From Chloroflexota bacterium (GTDB lineage: Bacteria; Chloroflexota; Dehalococcoidia; SHYD01; JACQUQ01), in contig JACQUQ010000142.1 of NCBI GenBank assembly GCA_016210175.1, positions 1 to 38,261 of the forward strand: 38,261 bases of DNA, read 5' to 3'. The stretch's first letter is position 1, and each line of letters begins with the position of its first letter. The notes under the pieces are model-generated. The model was not told the DNA's origin, did no database searches, and saw only the letters and a list, made by a program, of their open reading frames with translations. The position numbers were made by a program, and so were the translations under genes. Shown here in pieces: positions 16,021-24,706 of the stretch.

Positions 16021-16695
16021 ATGCAGCGTATCCTGGTGATCGACGACGATCCCGCAGTGACCAGCGTCCTCAAGCGCGGTCTCTCGTATGAGGGGTTTGC
16101 GGTCAGCACGGCCAACTCCGGCACGGAAGGGCTGACCCTGGCACGCGACCAGTCGCCGGACCTGGTGATCCTCGACATCATGATGCCCGGCATCGATGGC
16201 CTGGAAGTGCTCCAGCGCTTGCGCGCCGCGGACCCGCAGCTTCCCGTCATGATGCTCACCGCGAAGGACGCCACGGCCGACCAGGTCCAGGGGCTGGAGC
16301 GCGGGGCCGACGACTACGTGACCAAGCCCTTCACCTTCGAGGTCTTGCTGGCGCGGCTGCGGGCGCTCCTGCGCCGGCGCGATGTGGAACGGCCGGAGGT
16401 GCTGCGCTTCGCCGACCTCAGCCTGAATACCGGGACCCGGCGCGCCCAGCGAGGACCGCGGGAGATCGACCTGACCACTACCGAGTATGACGTGCTCCGG
16501 CAGTTCCTGGAGCACCCGCGCCGGGTCCTGCCCAAGGACTTCCTGATGGACCGGGTGTGGGGCTACGACTTCGGGGGTAATTCCAACGTCCTGGAGGTGT
16601 ATGTGAAGCAGCTCCGCCAGAAGCTCGAAGCGGCGGGCGAGCCGCGGCTGATCCACACCGTGCGCGGCGCCGGCTACCTCCTGCGGGAGGACTAA
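16021..16695 (+). CDS. OmpR/PhoB-family response regulator
   Basis: The 224-residue regulator has a receiver domain (about 2-115) with acidic residues in VIDDD, phospho-acceptor Asp52 (LVILDIMMPG), Thr80 and Lys102 (TKPF). A winged-helix DNA-binding domain follows (about 130-222) with TTTEYDVLRQFLEHPRRVL, a recognition-helix region NVLEVYVKQLRQKL and the wing HTVRGAGYLL. It is followed two bases later by its histidine kinase. OmpR-family proteins bind direct repeats of about 11 bp as head-to-tail dimers. The six four-unit TCAG arrays around it are therefore the likely targets. The ATG at 16021 has GAGAGGAG about 11 bases upstream; upstream in-frame residues are not receiver-like. Confidence 0.93.
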   Translation: MQRILVIDDDPAVTSVLKRGLSYEGFAVSTANSGTEGLTLARDQSPDLVILDIMMPGIDGLEVLQRLRAADPQLPVMMLTAKDATADQVQGLERGADDYVTKPFTFEVLLARLRALLRRRDVERPEVLRFADLSLNTGTRRAQRGPREIDLTTTEYDVLRQFLEHPRRVLPKDFLMDRVWGYDFGGNSNVLEVYVKQLRQKLEAAGEPRLIHTVRGAGYLLRED

Positions 16696-16697
16696 GG

Positions 16698-18131
16698 ATG
16701 TCCCTGCGCCTGCGCCTGGCCCTCTGGTATGGCGGGCTGACCGGCCTGGTGGTCTTCCTGGTCAGCATGCTGTCTTACGCCGCCCATAGCCGCGCCCAGT
16801 ACGATGACCTGGACCGGCAGCTAGAGAGTGCGGCGCACCACGTCGCCGGGGTCCACGCGACCGCCGGGACCTCCGATGAGCTGGCCGCCATGCTGGCGGT
16901 GCCCCTGGCGCCCAACCTGGCGGTACGGGTGTATGGGCCGGCCGGGGCGGTGCTGGTGGCCTCGCCCAACGCCGCCGCAGTCCCGGAGGCGGACCCCGCG
17001 GCCGTGCTGGCCCGTCCGTCGCAGCCGGCCTTTGACGCGCTGGCCGGACTCGCACCGCCGTTCGCGGCGGTCGATGCGGGTCGCGGCGCGTTTGGCCTGG
17101 CGGCCGGCCCCGACGGCAGCCGCTGGCGCCTCTACGTGCTTCCCGGGAACGGCGCGGTGCAGCACCTCCTCGCGGCCGCGCCCCTCGGCAGTATCGATGC
17201 ATCCGTGCTGGCGTTCCGCCGGCTCATCCCGCTGCTGACCCTGGTGGGCATCGTGGTCAGCTTCGTGGGCGGCGGGCTGGTGGCCGGTCGGGCGCTGCGG
17301 CCCGTGGCGTTGCTGACCGCAACCGCGCGGGCCATTGCGCGCTCGCGCAGCTTCCGCCAGCGGGTCCCGGTTGAAGGCGGCCGCGATGAGCTGAGCCAGC
17401 TCGCCGCCACCTTCAACGAGATGCTGGCCAGCCTGGAGCAGGCCTATCAGTCCCAGCAGCGCTTCGTGGCCGATGCCAGCCACGAGCTGCGGGCGCCGCT
17501 CACGGCCATCCAGGGCAACCTGGAGCTCCTGGAGCGCCAGCCCACGATGCCGACCGAGGAGCAACGGGAGGCGATCAGCGAAGCTATCCGGGAAGCGCGC
17601 CGGCTGGCGCGGCTGGTGGCCGACTTGCTGGCGCTGGCCCGCGCCGATGCGGGCGTGGCGCTCCGCCGCGAGCGGGTGGAGTTGGACCGGGTGCTGATGG
17701 ACGCGCTGAGCGAGGCCCGCCACCTGGCGCGCGGCCACCGGCTTGAGGTCACGACGATCGAGCCGGTCGTGATCGCAGGCGACCAGGACTACCTGAAGCA
17801 GCTCCTCCTCATCCTGCTGGACAACGCCCTCAGGTACACGCCCCCTCCAGGCACGGTTGCGCTGAGCCTGCGGCGCAACGGAACCCAGGCCGAGCTTGCG
17901 GTGCGCGATACCGGGGTGGGCATTGCCGCCGCCGATCTCGCCCTGGTGTTCGAGCGCTTCTACCGCGCTGACCCGGCGCATACCCGCAACCCCGGCGGCA
18001 CCGGCCTGGGCCTCCCCATCGCCCGCTGGATCGTCCAGCAGCATGGCGGCGACCTCGTGCTCACCAGCGCGCCCCAGCAGGGCACCACCGCGACCGTCCG
18101 TCTGCCGCTCCGCACCCAGCCAGACCGGTAG
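16698..18131 (+). CDS. Sensor histidine kinase, partner of the OmpR-type regulator
   Basis: The 477-residue kinase has a first transmembrane helix (about 8-28), an extracytoplasmic domain of about 140 residues, a second helix (about 177-197, LLTLVGIVVSFVGGGLVAGRAL) and a HAMP linker. HisKA follows with the phospho-acceptor His in DASHELRAPLTAIQGNLELL, then HATPase with LLDNALRYTPP (N box), VRDTGVGIAAADL (G1) and GGTGLGLPIARWIV (G2). It senses something outside the membrane; the extracytoplasmic part is Ala/Pro-rich with no obvious His/Met metal site, so the signal may be envelope stress rather than free copper. It starts 2 bases after the regulator stop. A TCAG array begins 6 bases after its own stop, serving the next gene. 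Confidence 0.92.
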   Translation: MSLRLRLALWYGGLTGLVVFLVSMLSYAAHSRAQYDDLDRQLESAAHHVAGVHATAGTSDELAAMLAVPLAPNLAVRVYGPAGAVLVASPNAAAVPEADPAAVLARPSQPAFDALAGLAPPFAAVDAGRGAFGLAAGPDGSRWRLYVLPGNGAVQHLLAAAPLGSIDASVLAFRRLIPLLTLVGIVVSFVGGGLVAGRALRPVALLTATARAIARSRSFRQRVPVEGGRDELSQLAATFNEMLASLEQAYQSQQRFVADASHELRAPLTAIQGNLELLERQPTMPTEEQREAISEAIREARRLARLVADLLALARADAGVALRRERVELDRVLMDALSEARHLARGHRLEVTTIEPVVIAGDQDYLKQLLLILLDNALRYTPPPGTVALSLRRNGTQAELAVRDTGVGIAAADLALVFERFYRADPAHTRNPGGTGLGLPIARWIVQQHGGDLVLTSAPQQGTTATVRLPLRTQPDR

Positions 18132-18136
18132 CCGGC

Positions 18137-18191
18137 ATTCAGAGAACCATAAGCTGCGCTTCAGCCTGGCCTCAGGAACCGGCGCGATGGT
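18137..18191 (+). promoter_or_regulatory. TCAG 11-bp repeat operator with -10-like hexamer, upstream of the SPW gene
   Basis: Cores start at 18139, 18150 (imperfect: TAAG), 18161 and 18172, at exact 11-bp pitch. GATGGT (18186-18191) begins 14 nt after the last core. The second unit is the only imperfect core among the 24 in the window. The segment CTCAGGAACC is nearly identical to the end of the array at 19206. Confidence 0.72.
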
Positions 18192-18316
18192 GGCGTTGTG
18201 AGGTTGTGCGTTGCCTGGCCGCGTGGATTGCGCGGAAAACCGTGGGCAACCAGGCAGGCATCTCCTCCCTTCAGCATGGCTGCCCGCAAGCTCACCGAGG
18301 AGGGGAGGTGAGGTGG

Positions 18317-18658
18317 ATGTATTGGGTGACGGGGATTCTCGGCCTGGCGCTGCTGGTGGCGCCGTTTGTGCTGGGCTTCAGCGACCATACCGCGGCGCTG
18401 TGGGCCAGCCTTCTCCTGGGCGGAGCGATCACCCTGGTGTCCGTCGTCAAAGCCCTCGCCCAGGATGCAATGGCGACCTGGGAGTACTGGATAGCGGCGA
18501 TCGCGGGCGTGGTCGCCGTGGTGGCGCCCTTCCTCCTGGGCTTCAGTGACCACGCCGCAGCGCTGTGGACCAGCCTTCTCCTGGGCACGGCAGTGGCGGC
18601 GCTGGCTGGCTATCAGGTGTTCTTTGCCGAGGCAGAGACGCATCCGACGCATGCCTAG
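18317..18658 (+). CDS. SPW-repeat membrane protein
   Basis: The 113-residue protein has four hydrophobic helices arranged as two copies of an SPW-like repeat. The segment PFVLGFSDHTAALWASLLLG (16-35) recurs as PFLLGFSDHAAALWTSLLLG (71-90), a 55-residue (165-bp) pitch, and the DNA of the two copies is still very similar, so the duplication is fairly recent or kept alike. The function of SPW proteins is unknown; they are small integral membrane proteins often induced in stress. ATG at 18317 is preceded by GGGGAGGTGAGG; a GTG three codons earlier is an alternative. The TCAG array at 18137 puts it under the putative regulator. Confidence 0.8.
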   Translation: MYWVTGILGLALLVAPFVLGFSDHTAALWASLLLGGAITLVSVVKALAQDAMATWEYWIAAIAGVVAVVAPFLLGFSDHAAALWTSLLLGTAVAALAGYQVFFAEAETHPTHA

Positions 18659-18696
18659 CGTTAGGCACCGGCACGGCGCGGGGTACGGTCAGATCA

Positions 18697-18730
18697 GGCG
18701 GGCTGCGCAGCAGGGCAGCCTCAGCCCGCC
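18697..18730 (+). terminator. Possible terminator hairpin after the SPW gene
   Basis: Nine-base arms GGCGGGCTG and CAGCCCGCC enclose a 16-nt loop, 39 bases after the SPW stop. There is no T-tract, so confidence is low. Confidence 0.35.
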
Positions 18731-18838
18731 ACGGTCCACCGGCCCCGCGCCACAGTTTTCCACCCGTTTCCTGCGCAGCCACCCACCGCGATCCCACCCG
18801 CGTGCGTCCCTGGGGACGTCTCCTCTGTCCTGGTGAAA

Positions 18839-18893
18839 AGTCAGCGTCTCCTCAGCCCGCCTTCAGCTAGCGCTCAGCAAGCCATGTGATGCT
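18839..18893 (+). promoter_or_regulatory. TCAG 11-bp repeat operator with -10-like hexamer, upstream of the His-rich peptide gene
   Basis: Cores start at 18841, 18852, 18863 and 18874 with exact 11-bp pitch, all followed by C. GATGCT (18888-18893) begins 14 nt after the last core. The GTG start it would serve is at 18925. Confidence 0.8.
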
Positions 18894-18924
18894 CATGAAG
18901 GAAAGCAGGGGAAGGAGGTCAACT

Positions 18925-19128
18925 GTGGAGGAGTTCCTGCAAACCTACGGCACCTGGATCGTTGCCGGTCTTTTCTTCCTGTTCATGCTGTTCATGCACG
19001 GCGGTCACGGGATGGACCACGGGCAGCACGGCGGGCAGCGGCCGCCGCGGTCGGCAGGAACAGATGACGAGACCGACGAGAGGACCGCAGGCGGGTCGCG
19101 GTCACGCGGCTCTGGCGGCTGCCACTGA
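18925..19128 (+). CDS. Small membrane protein with His/Gly/Met-rich tail
   Basis: The 67-residue product has one transmembrane helix (about 10-29, TWIVAGLFFLFMLFM) directly followed by HGGHGMDHGQHGGQ, a strong candidate metal-binding stretch, then a polar Arg/Gly/Ser tail. The GTG at 18925 was chosen because AAGGAGGTC (18912-18920) is ideally placed; an ATG 13 codons earlier is in frame but has no ribosome site. It resembles the small His-tailed membrane proteins found in copper clusters, including the DUF2933-like one at 24707, and is likely a membrane-tethered copper binder. It has its own TCAG operator. Confidence 0.65.
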   Translation: MEEFLQTYGTWIVAGLFFLFMLFMHGGHGMDHGQHGGQRPPRSAGTDDETDERTAGGSRSRGSGGCH

Positions 19129-19205
19129 CCGCCGACAGGTCGTCTGCGGTGCCCTCGACGGTGCGATGAGGAGGGCCGCACCGGCGCTCACGCGGCGGAC
19201 GCACT

Positions 19206-19260
19206 CATCAGCACGCACTCAGTCGTGCTTCAGCTTATCTTCAGGAACCAGTGGCACGAT
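19206..19260 (+). promoter_or_regulatory. TCAG 11-bp repeat operator with -10-like hexamer, upstream of the copper ATPase operon
   Basis: Cores start at 19208, 19219, 19230 and 19241 at exact 11-bp pitch. CACGAT (19255-19260) begins 14 nt after the last core and fits NANNNT. A further AT-containing element, TACAGT at about 19271, is an alternative -10. The operon begins at the ATG at 19322. Confidence 0.78.
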
Positions 19261-19321
19261 GGCCGCAAGATACAGTAGAATGATGATGCACCGCATCCTT
19301 TGGCAATAGGAGGAAGCGTCC

Positions 19322-19522
19322 ATGAGCACCGGCCAGGGTTCCGATCCCTTCCGGCGGCGCAGGCTGCGGGAGCGCCTGCGCCGGTTGCGCCCGGCAGGGC
19401 TGCTCCCGCAGGAAACACAGGCACACCTGTGGTATGCGGGCCGTGAACAGCTCCTGGCGGTGCGGAGCCTGCTCGACACGCTGATCGCCCGTCTGGAGCC
19501 AGAGAAAGAGGAACGGCCGTGA
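19322..19522 (+). CDS. Small basic protein of the copper ATPase operon
   Basis: The 66-residue soluble protein begins with an Arg-rich segment (FRRRRLRERLRRLRP) and ends in a helix LLAVRSLLDTLIARLEPEKE that could form a coiled coil. There are no cysteines. I do not recognise a family. ATG at 19322 has AGGAGG 12 bases upstream, and the stop overlaps the GTG of the HMA-like gene by 4 bases, so it is a genuine operon member. A regulatory or scaffold role beside the metal chaperone is conceivable but unproved. Confidence 0.65.
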   Translation: MSTGQGSDPFRRRRLRERLRRLRPAGLLPQETQAHLWYAGREQLLAVRSLLDTLIARLEPEKEERP

Positions 19523-19749
19523 CCACCCAACGCATCACGCTGCCCATCTTGAACCTGTCCTGTGGCGGCGGCGGCTCGCTCACGGTGGAGCGCGCCCTGG
19601 CGAGGGTATCCGGCGTCGTGCGGGTCTCCGTCAACCCGGCGACCGAAATGGCCTATATCGAGTACGACCCGGCGCGGACCAGCCCAGCCCAGTTGGTCGC
19701 GGCGGTCGAGCGCGTGGGGTTTCAGGCCGGCGAGCCCAGCGTGCGCTGA
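19519..19749 (+). CDS. HMA-like metallochaperone with a degenerate metal motif
   Basis: The 76-residue protein has the beta-alpha-beta-beta-alpha-beta length and pattern of heavy-metal-associated proteins: SLTVERALARVSGVVRVSV, YIEYDPARTSPAQLVAAVERVGF. The metal loop, however, reads NLSCGGGGSLTVE, where CxxC proteins such as CopZ have two cysteines, so only one Cys remains. It may bind Cu(I) through one thiol plus another ligand, pair with the ATPase's degenerate domain, or have lost metal binding. It starts at GTG 19519, overlapping the previous gene, and the ATPase follows 27 bases after the stop. Confidence 0.8.
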   Translation: MTTQRITLPILNLSCGGGGSLTVERALARVSGVVRVSVNPATEMAYIEYDPARTSPAQLVAAVERVGFQAGEPSVR

Positions 19750-19776
19750 GCAGTGACAGGGGGAGGAGTCTGGAGC

Positions 19777-22509
19777 ATGGCACGAATGACCGCACAACCG
19801 CCACCGACGACCGTGCGCGACCCGGTCTGCGGCATGCAGATCGCGGCGGCGAGCGCCTACGCGACGCGCCAGGTGGACGGCGTGGACATCCACTTCTGTT
19901 CACCGAGCTGCGTGGAGCAGTTTGACGCCGCGCCGGAGCGGTACCTGGCCCCGGCAGCGAAAAGCGCTGGAGCGGTGCCCGCGCTGGTGCCCTCGGCGAC
20001 CACCGGCGTTCCGGAAACCATCAGTGGGCCGGTGCGCATCGAGCTGCCCCTGACCGGCGTCGGTCGCTCCGGCGGGCGTGCCCTGGAGCAGGTCCTGCGC
20101 ACCACACCGGGCGTGACGAAGGTCACGGTGAACCTCCAGGACGGCCGGGCCGAGGTCCGCGGCCGGGTCTACCTGGAGTACGATCCGGCCCAGGTCGGCG
20201 TCGGGCAACTGGTGCAGGCCATCCGTGCCGCGGGCGGCGACACCGGCAGCGCCTCCCTGGTCTGGAAGGTGCGCGGCCTGTACTGCGCCGAGTGCGTGAC
20301 CCGCATCGAGGACGCCCTCAAGGCCACGCCGGGCGTTCTGGACGCCGCCATGAACGCGGCCACCGAGGAGGTACAGGTGGAGTACCTGCCCAGCGCCGTG
20401 CGCCTGGAGGCGCTGCGGCAGGCGGTGGAGACCGCGGGACCGTACCAGGCCGTCCCGGCTGCCGCCCCCAGCGAGTCGGCCCTGGACAAGGAGGCTGCGG
20501 GGCAGGAGCGGGAGTACCGCAGCCTGATGCGCAAGTGGTGGTTCGGCTTCGCGGTGGGCGCGCCGACCATGGTCCTCTCCTATCCCTATCTCATCCCAGG
20601 CCTGCGGGACCTCTTTCCGCGGGGCAGCACGCAGCTCTGGGTCATGTGGATGCTGATGGGGGTTGCCAGCCTGGCAGTCATGGCCTACAGCGGCAGCCAG
20701 TTCTTTACCGGCATGTGGCAGGGCCTCAAGCACCGTCAGGCCACCATGCACACTCTCATCGCGGTGGGCACGGGCATCGCCTGGCTGTACTCTACCGTGG
20801 CGCTGCTGTTCCCGCAGATCTTTCCGTCCGAGGAGTTCACCGACGTCTACTACGACGTGACGGTGGTGGTCACCGCGCTGGTCGTCCTCGGGCTGGCTTT
20901 GGAGGTCAAGGCCAAGGGGCGCACCTCCGAAGCCATTCGCAAGCTCATCGGCCTCCAGGCCCGGACCGCCCGCGTGGTGCGGGATGGGGCGGAGCTCGAT
21001 ATCCCCGTCGAGGAAGTCCTGGTGGGCGACGTCGTGATCGTCCGGCCCGGTGAGAAGATCCCGGTGGACGGTCTGGTACTGGAGGGCGGCTCCGCGGTAG
21101 ACGAGAGCATGATCACCGGGGAGTCCATCCCCGTGGCCAAGGGCCCCGGCAACGAAGTGATCGGCGCCACCCTGAACACCACGGGCAGCTTCCGCTTCCA
21201 GGCCACCAAGGTCGGGAAGGATACCGCCCTGGCCAACATCATCCGCATGGTGCAGGACGCCCAGGGGTCGAAGGTGCCCATCCAGCGGGTGGTGGACAGC
21301 GTTTCGGCCTACTTCACGCCGGGGGTCATGATCCTGGCGGTGGTCGGCTTCGTGATCTGGTACGATTTCGGACCGCAGCCGGCCCTGGCCTTTGCCCTCA
21401 TTGTGGGGGTCACCACCCTGATCATCGCCTGCCCCTGCGCGCTGGGGATGGCCACGCCCATGAGCCTGACCACCGGCGTGGGCCTGGGGGCGCAGAACGG
21501 CATCCTGATCCGTTCTGGAAACGCGCTCCAGACCGCCGCGCGCTTGCAGACCATCATCCTGGACAAGACCGGCACCATCACCAAGGGCAAGCCGGAGCTG
21601 ACCAACGTGGTGGCGGACAACGGCTTCGAGGAGGATGAGGTGCTGCGGCTCACGGCCGCGGTGGAGCGGAGCTCCGAGCACCCCTTGGCGGGCGCCATCC
21701 TGGAGGGGGCGCTGGCCCAGGGGCTGGCGCTGCCCGCGGTGGCGAACTTCAGCGCCATCCCCGGCCACGGGGTGGAGGCCGATGTCGCAGGGCGGCACGT
21801 GCTGCTGGGCAACGCCAAGCTCATGGCCGACCGGGGCATCCCCCTGGGCCGCCTGGAGGCCGAGTCCCAGCGCCTGGCCGACGACGGCAAGACGCCCATG
21901 TTTGTGGCCATTGACGGCCGGGCGGCCGGCATCATCGCCGCCGCCGATACGGTCAAGGAGGACTCGGTGGCGGCCATCGCCGCCCTCAAGCGCGAGGGGC
22001 TGGAAGTGGTGATGATCACCGGCGACAACCGGCGCACCGCGGCGGCCATCGGGCGGCAGGTGGGGGTGGACCGGGTCTTGGCGGAGGTGCTGCCCCAGGA
22101 CAAGGCCCACAACGTCCAGAAGCTGCAGCTGGAGGGCAAGAAGGTGGGGATGGTGGGCGATGGCATCAACGACGCCCCGGCCCTGGCCCAGGCCGACGTG
22201 GGTTTCGCCATCGGCACCGGCACCGATGTCGCCATCGAGTCGTCCGACATCACCCTGATCAGCGGGAGTCTGCGGGGCGTGGCGGCCGCCATCGCCATCT
22301 CCCAGGCCACCATGCGCAACGTGTACCAGAACCTGTTCGGCGCCTTCGTCTACAACAGCCTGGGCATCCCGGTGGCCCTGGGGCTGCTCTACCCCTTCAC
22401 CGGACTGCTGCTGTCCCCGCTGATGGCGGCCCTGGCCATGAGCTTCAGTTCGGTCACGGTCATCGCCAACGCCAACCGGCTGAAGCGGTGGAAGTTGAGT
22501 GGTGAGTAA
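19777..22509 (+). CDS. copA: Copper-translocating P1B-type ATPase with N-terminal YHS domain
   Basis: The 910-residue pump has an N-terminal YHS domain (about 13-58, DPVCGMQI then HFCSPSC), a degenerate HMA domain without cysteines ([18 protein letters not shown]), a normal HMA domain with GLYCAEC (Cys170 and Cys173), eight predicted membrane helices and the copper motif [12 protein letters not shown]. The catalytic set is complete: [13 protein letters not shown] with the phospho-acceptor Asp, [23 protein letters not shown]. The CPC motif and YN/MxxSS-type C-terminal helices indicate Cu(I)/Ag(I) export. I chose the ATG at 19777 since GGGGGAGGAG ends 8 bases before it; a GTG at 19753 is poorer. 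It is followed by a cupredoxin gene after an inverted repeat. Confidence 0.95.
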   Translation: MARMTAQPPPTTVRDPVCGMQIAAASAYATRQVDGVDIHFCSPSCVEQFDAAPERYLAPAAKSAGAVPALVPSATTGVPETISGPVRIELPLTGVGRSGGRALEQVLRTTPGVTKVTVNLQDGRAEVRGRVYLEYDPAQVGVGQLVQAIRAAGGDTGSASLVWKVRGLYCAECVTRIEDALKATPGVLDAAMNAATEEVQVEYLPSAVRLEALRQAVETAGPYQAVPAAAPSESALDKEAAGQEREYRSLMRKWWFGFAVGAPTMVLSYPYLIPGLRDLFPRGSTQLWVMWMLMGVASLAVMAYSGSQFFTGMWQGLKHRQATMHTLIAVGTGIAWLYSTVALLFPQIFPSEEFTDVYYDVTVVVTALVVLGLALEVKAKGRTSEAIRKLIGLQARTARVVRDGAELDIPVEEVLVGDVVIVRPGEKIPVDGLVLEGGSAVDESMITGESIPVAKGPGNEVIGATLNTTGSFRFQATKVGKDTALANIIRMVQDAQGSKVPIQRVVDSVSAYFTPGVMILAVVGFVIWYDFGPQPALAFALIVGVTTLIIACPCALGMATPMSLTTGVGLGAQNGILIRSGNALQTAARLQTIILDKTGTITKGKPELTNVVADNGFEEDEVLRLTAAVERSSEHPLAGAILEGALAQGLALPAVANFSAIPGHGVEADVAGRHVLLGNAKLMADRGIPLGRLEAESQRLADDGKTPMFVAIDGRAAGIIAAADTVKEDSVAAIAALKREGLEVVMITGDNRRTAAAIGRQVGVDRVLAEVLPQDKAHNVQKLQLEGKKVGMVGDGINDAPALAQADVGFAIGTGTDVAIESSDITLISGSLRGVAAAIAISQATMRNVYQNLFGAFVYNSLGIPVALGLLYPFTGLLLSPLMAALAMSFSSVTVIANANRLKRWKLSGE

Positions 22510-22571
22510 TGAGTGCTGAGTGCTGAGTGGGGTGGCGGGGACTGATTCCTCATTGCTCAGCACTCAACACT
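22510..22571. repeat. REP-like inverted repeat
   Basis: TGAGTGCTGAG at 22510-22520 (and a further TGCTGAG copy just after) pairs with CTCAGCACTCA at 22556-22566. It fills the gap between the ATPase and cupredoxin genes. Similar 'GAGTGCTGAG' intergenic repeats are, from memory, scattered in some Thermomicrobia genomes; only one instance is seen here. It could attenuate or stabilise the operon mRNA. Confidence 0.5.
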
Positions 22572-22588
22572 TCGGAGGAGGGAGTGCC

Positions 22589-22966
22589 ATGACTACTGAC
22601 CAGATTATCGTCACCCTGGGCGGGATCCTTGCCATTGCCGCCATCGCTTGGTTCTTCTGGGGGCCGCGCAGGGGTGGCTACCGGGCGGCGGTCACCTCCG
22701 GCGGCTACCAGGAGGCCATGGTCCTGGTGAAGGGCGGCTACACCCCGGATGTCATCGTGGTGCAGCACGGCAAGCCCGTCCGCTTGAACTTCCGTCGCGA
22801 GGAGACCGCGGCCTGCTCCGAGATGGTGGTCTTCGGCGACTTCGGCAAGTCGGCCAGGCTCCCGGAGGGGGAAACGGTGCCGGTGGAGTTCCTGCCGGAG
22901 AAAGCCGGAGAGTACGAGTTCACCTGCCAGATGGGGATGCTGCGGGGCAAGCTGGTGGTGGAGTGA
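22589..22966 (+). CDS. Membrane-anchored cupredoxin of copper ATPase operons
   Basis: The 125-residue protein has an N-terminal transmembrane helix (about 6-25) and a cupredoxin_1-type domain. Visible elements are YTPDVIVVQHGKPVRLNF, the Cys76 segment ETAACSEMVVFGDFGKSA and the C-terminal metal loop FTCQMGMLRGKLVV with Cys113, Met115 and Met117. Proteins of this form are regularly encoded next to copper ATPases and probably carry or buffer copper outside the membrane. ATG at 22589 has GGAGGAGGGAG upstream. The in-frame extension back to 22520 is made of the REP-like repeat and is not protein. Confidence 0.85.
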   Translation: MTTDQIIVTLGGILAIAAIAWFFWGPRRGGYRAAVTSGGYQEAMVLVKGGYTPDVIVVQHGKPVRLNFRREETAACSEMVVFGDFGKSARLPEGETVPVEFLPEKAGEYEFTCQMGMLRGKLVVE

Positions 22967-23228
22967 GGAGTTGCGCTGGCTGGCGCGAGCGCCCGGACCG
23001 GTCTCTTCGGTCACTGGATCGGTGGCGTTGCACGGAGTGTCGCGTCGTATGACAAATCCTTGGAAATAATGCCATCTCATAGCCAGGAACCTGGGTGCTT
23101 TGCGTTCTAAAAAACGGCAGCGCAGCGCCGGGAAGAGAGAACGTGGCCCATCCTCGACCGCGCAGCCAGTCCATAGCGATCGCCGCGCACGGTCGCCGGA
23201 TCGAGGAAGTTGGGGAGGAGGAAGCAGC

Positions 23229-24641
23229 ATGGCATATCCGCAGATGCGAGACCCGCGGGAGATGGAGGGCCCCGCGGTGCGACTGGTCCCGGCGCCTACC
23301 ATCCAGATTGCCGGCGAAATTCTCGTAGACCTGTTCGGCCCTCCGGAAGGGCGCTCGTTCGCAGTACGCTACTGGGACGGCTCCATCGCAGGCCCGGCGC
23401 CGGGACCGATGCCCCCCTTTACCCTGGCGCTGCGGCGACCGGGCGCCCTGCGGCGCATGCTCTTGCCCCCGTCGGAGCTGGCATTGGCCGAGGCCTACCT
23501 GCGCGACGACTTCGATATCGAAGGGGACATCGAAGCAGCGGCCGGCCTGGCCCACGGCCTCGCGCAGCGGCTCCTCTCGCCCCGTACCCTGGCGCGCCTG
23601 GTCCCCCGGCTGCGCGCTTTGCCGGCCAATGACCTGCCCCGTGAGGACGGGAACAGTCTCCGCGGGCCGGCGCGCTTCCGGCTGGGGTTCCGCCATTCCC
23701 GGCGCCGGGATGCCGCGGCCGTGCGCTACCACTACGACGTGGGGAACGACTTCTATGCGCTCTGGCTGGACCGCCGCATGGTATACTCCTGCGCCTACTT
23801 TCCCACGGGTGCAGAAAACATCCATGCCGCGCAGGAGGCCAAACTGGAGTACATTTGCCGCAAGCTGCGGCTCCAACCTGGGGAGCGCCTGCTGGACATC
23901 GGTTGCGGCTGGGGCGGCCTGGTGCAGTACGCCGCCGAGCGCTACGGGGTCCGGGCGCTGGGCATCACGCTGAGCGAGCCGCAGGCGGCGCTGGCGCGGG
24001 AGCGGATCGCCGCGGCCGGACTGGGCGACCGCTGCCGCATCGAGGTGCGGGACTACCGGGACCTGCCCGGAGAGGCCCGCTTCGACAAGCTGGTCAGCGT
24101 GGGGATGGTGGAGCATGTAGGCGCGGCCAAGCTGCCGACCTACTTCGCCCAGGCGCACCGGCTCCTCCGGCCAGGCGGCCTGTTCCTGAATCACGGCATC
24201 GTGGTCACGACCCCTTATCCGCCGGTGGGTGTTGTCGGGCGGTTCATGCGCTGGCTGTGGCAGCCGGGCAGCTTTATCGAGCGGTACGTGTTCCCCGACG
24301 GAGAACTGGTCTTCCCCGGGGAGATGGCCCAGCGCGCGGAAGCGGCGGGGTTTGAGACCCGTGATGTGGAGAGCCTGCGGGAGCACTATGCCCTGACCCT
24401 GCGCCGCTGGGTACGACGTCTGGAAGCCCGGCGCGACCAGGCCGTGCAACTGGTGGGAGAAGCGACCTACCGGGTCTGGCGGCTGTACCTGGGGGCCATG
24501 GCGCGGGAGTTTGCCGCCGGCAACATCGGGGTCATCCAGGCGCTCTTGAGCAAGCCGGACGAGCGTGGCCGCAGCCATCTGCCACTCACGCGGGACGATC
24601 TGTACCTTCAGGGCGCAGAGCAGGAAGCGCAAGCAGCGTGA
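23229..24641 (+). CDS. cfa: Cyclopropane-fatty-acid-phospholipid synthase family protein
   Basis: The 470-residue SAM-dependent enzyme shows the family signature: HYDVGNDFYALWLD, YSCAYF, motif I LLDIGCGWGGL, GITLSEPQ, and VSVGMVEHVG. It has an N-terminal helical domain of about 160 residues, and the full length slightly exceeds the common 380-430. Such enzymes add a methylene bridge (or a methyl group) to unsaturated fatty-acid chains of membrane phospholipids, an adaptation to acid, solvent or oxidative stress. ATG at 23229 follows GGGGAGGAGG. The 262-base gap before it has no TCAG array and no gene I can support. Whether it makes cyclopropane rings or branched methyl groups cannot be read from sequence. 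Confidence 0.9.
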   Translation: MAYPQMRDPREMEGPAVRLVPAPTIQIAGEILVDLFGPPEGRSFAVRYWDGSIAGPAPGPMPPFTLALRRPGALRRMLLPPSELALAEAYLRDDFDIEGDIEAAAGLAHGLAQRLLSPRTLARLVPRLRALPANDLPREDGNSLRGPARFRLGFRHSRRRDAAAVRYHYDVGNDFYALWLDRRMVYSCAYFPTGAENIHAAQEAKLEYICRKLRLQPGERLLDIGCGWGGLVQYAAERYGVRALGITLSEPQAALARERIAAAGLGDRCRIEVRDYRDLPGEARFDKLVSVGMVEHVGAAKLPTYFAQAHRLLRPGGLFLNHGIVVTTPYPPVGVVGRFMRWLWQPGSFIERYVFPDGELVFPGEMAQRAEAAGFETRDVESLREHYALTLRRWVRRLEARRDQAVQLVGEATYRVWRLYLGAMAREFAAGNIGVIQALLSKPDERGRSHLPLTRDDLYLQGAEQEAQAA

Positions 24642-24706
24642 CGTGGAGCGGCCGTGACTGGAGCAAGAAGCCGAAGAACTATTGAGTGAGGTGGAAGGGC
24701 AGTGCC

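Noticed and set aside
19900-22563. An 887-codon open frame opposite the copper ATPase
   Set aside because: It is the antisense shadow of a certain P-type ATPase gene, rich in Gly/His/Gln/Arg as expected for reverse reading of GC-rich codons, with no ribosome site or domain.
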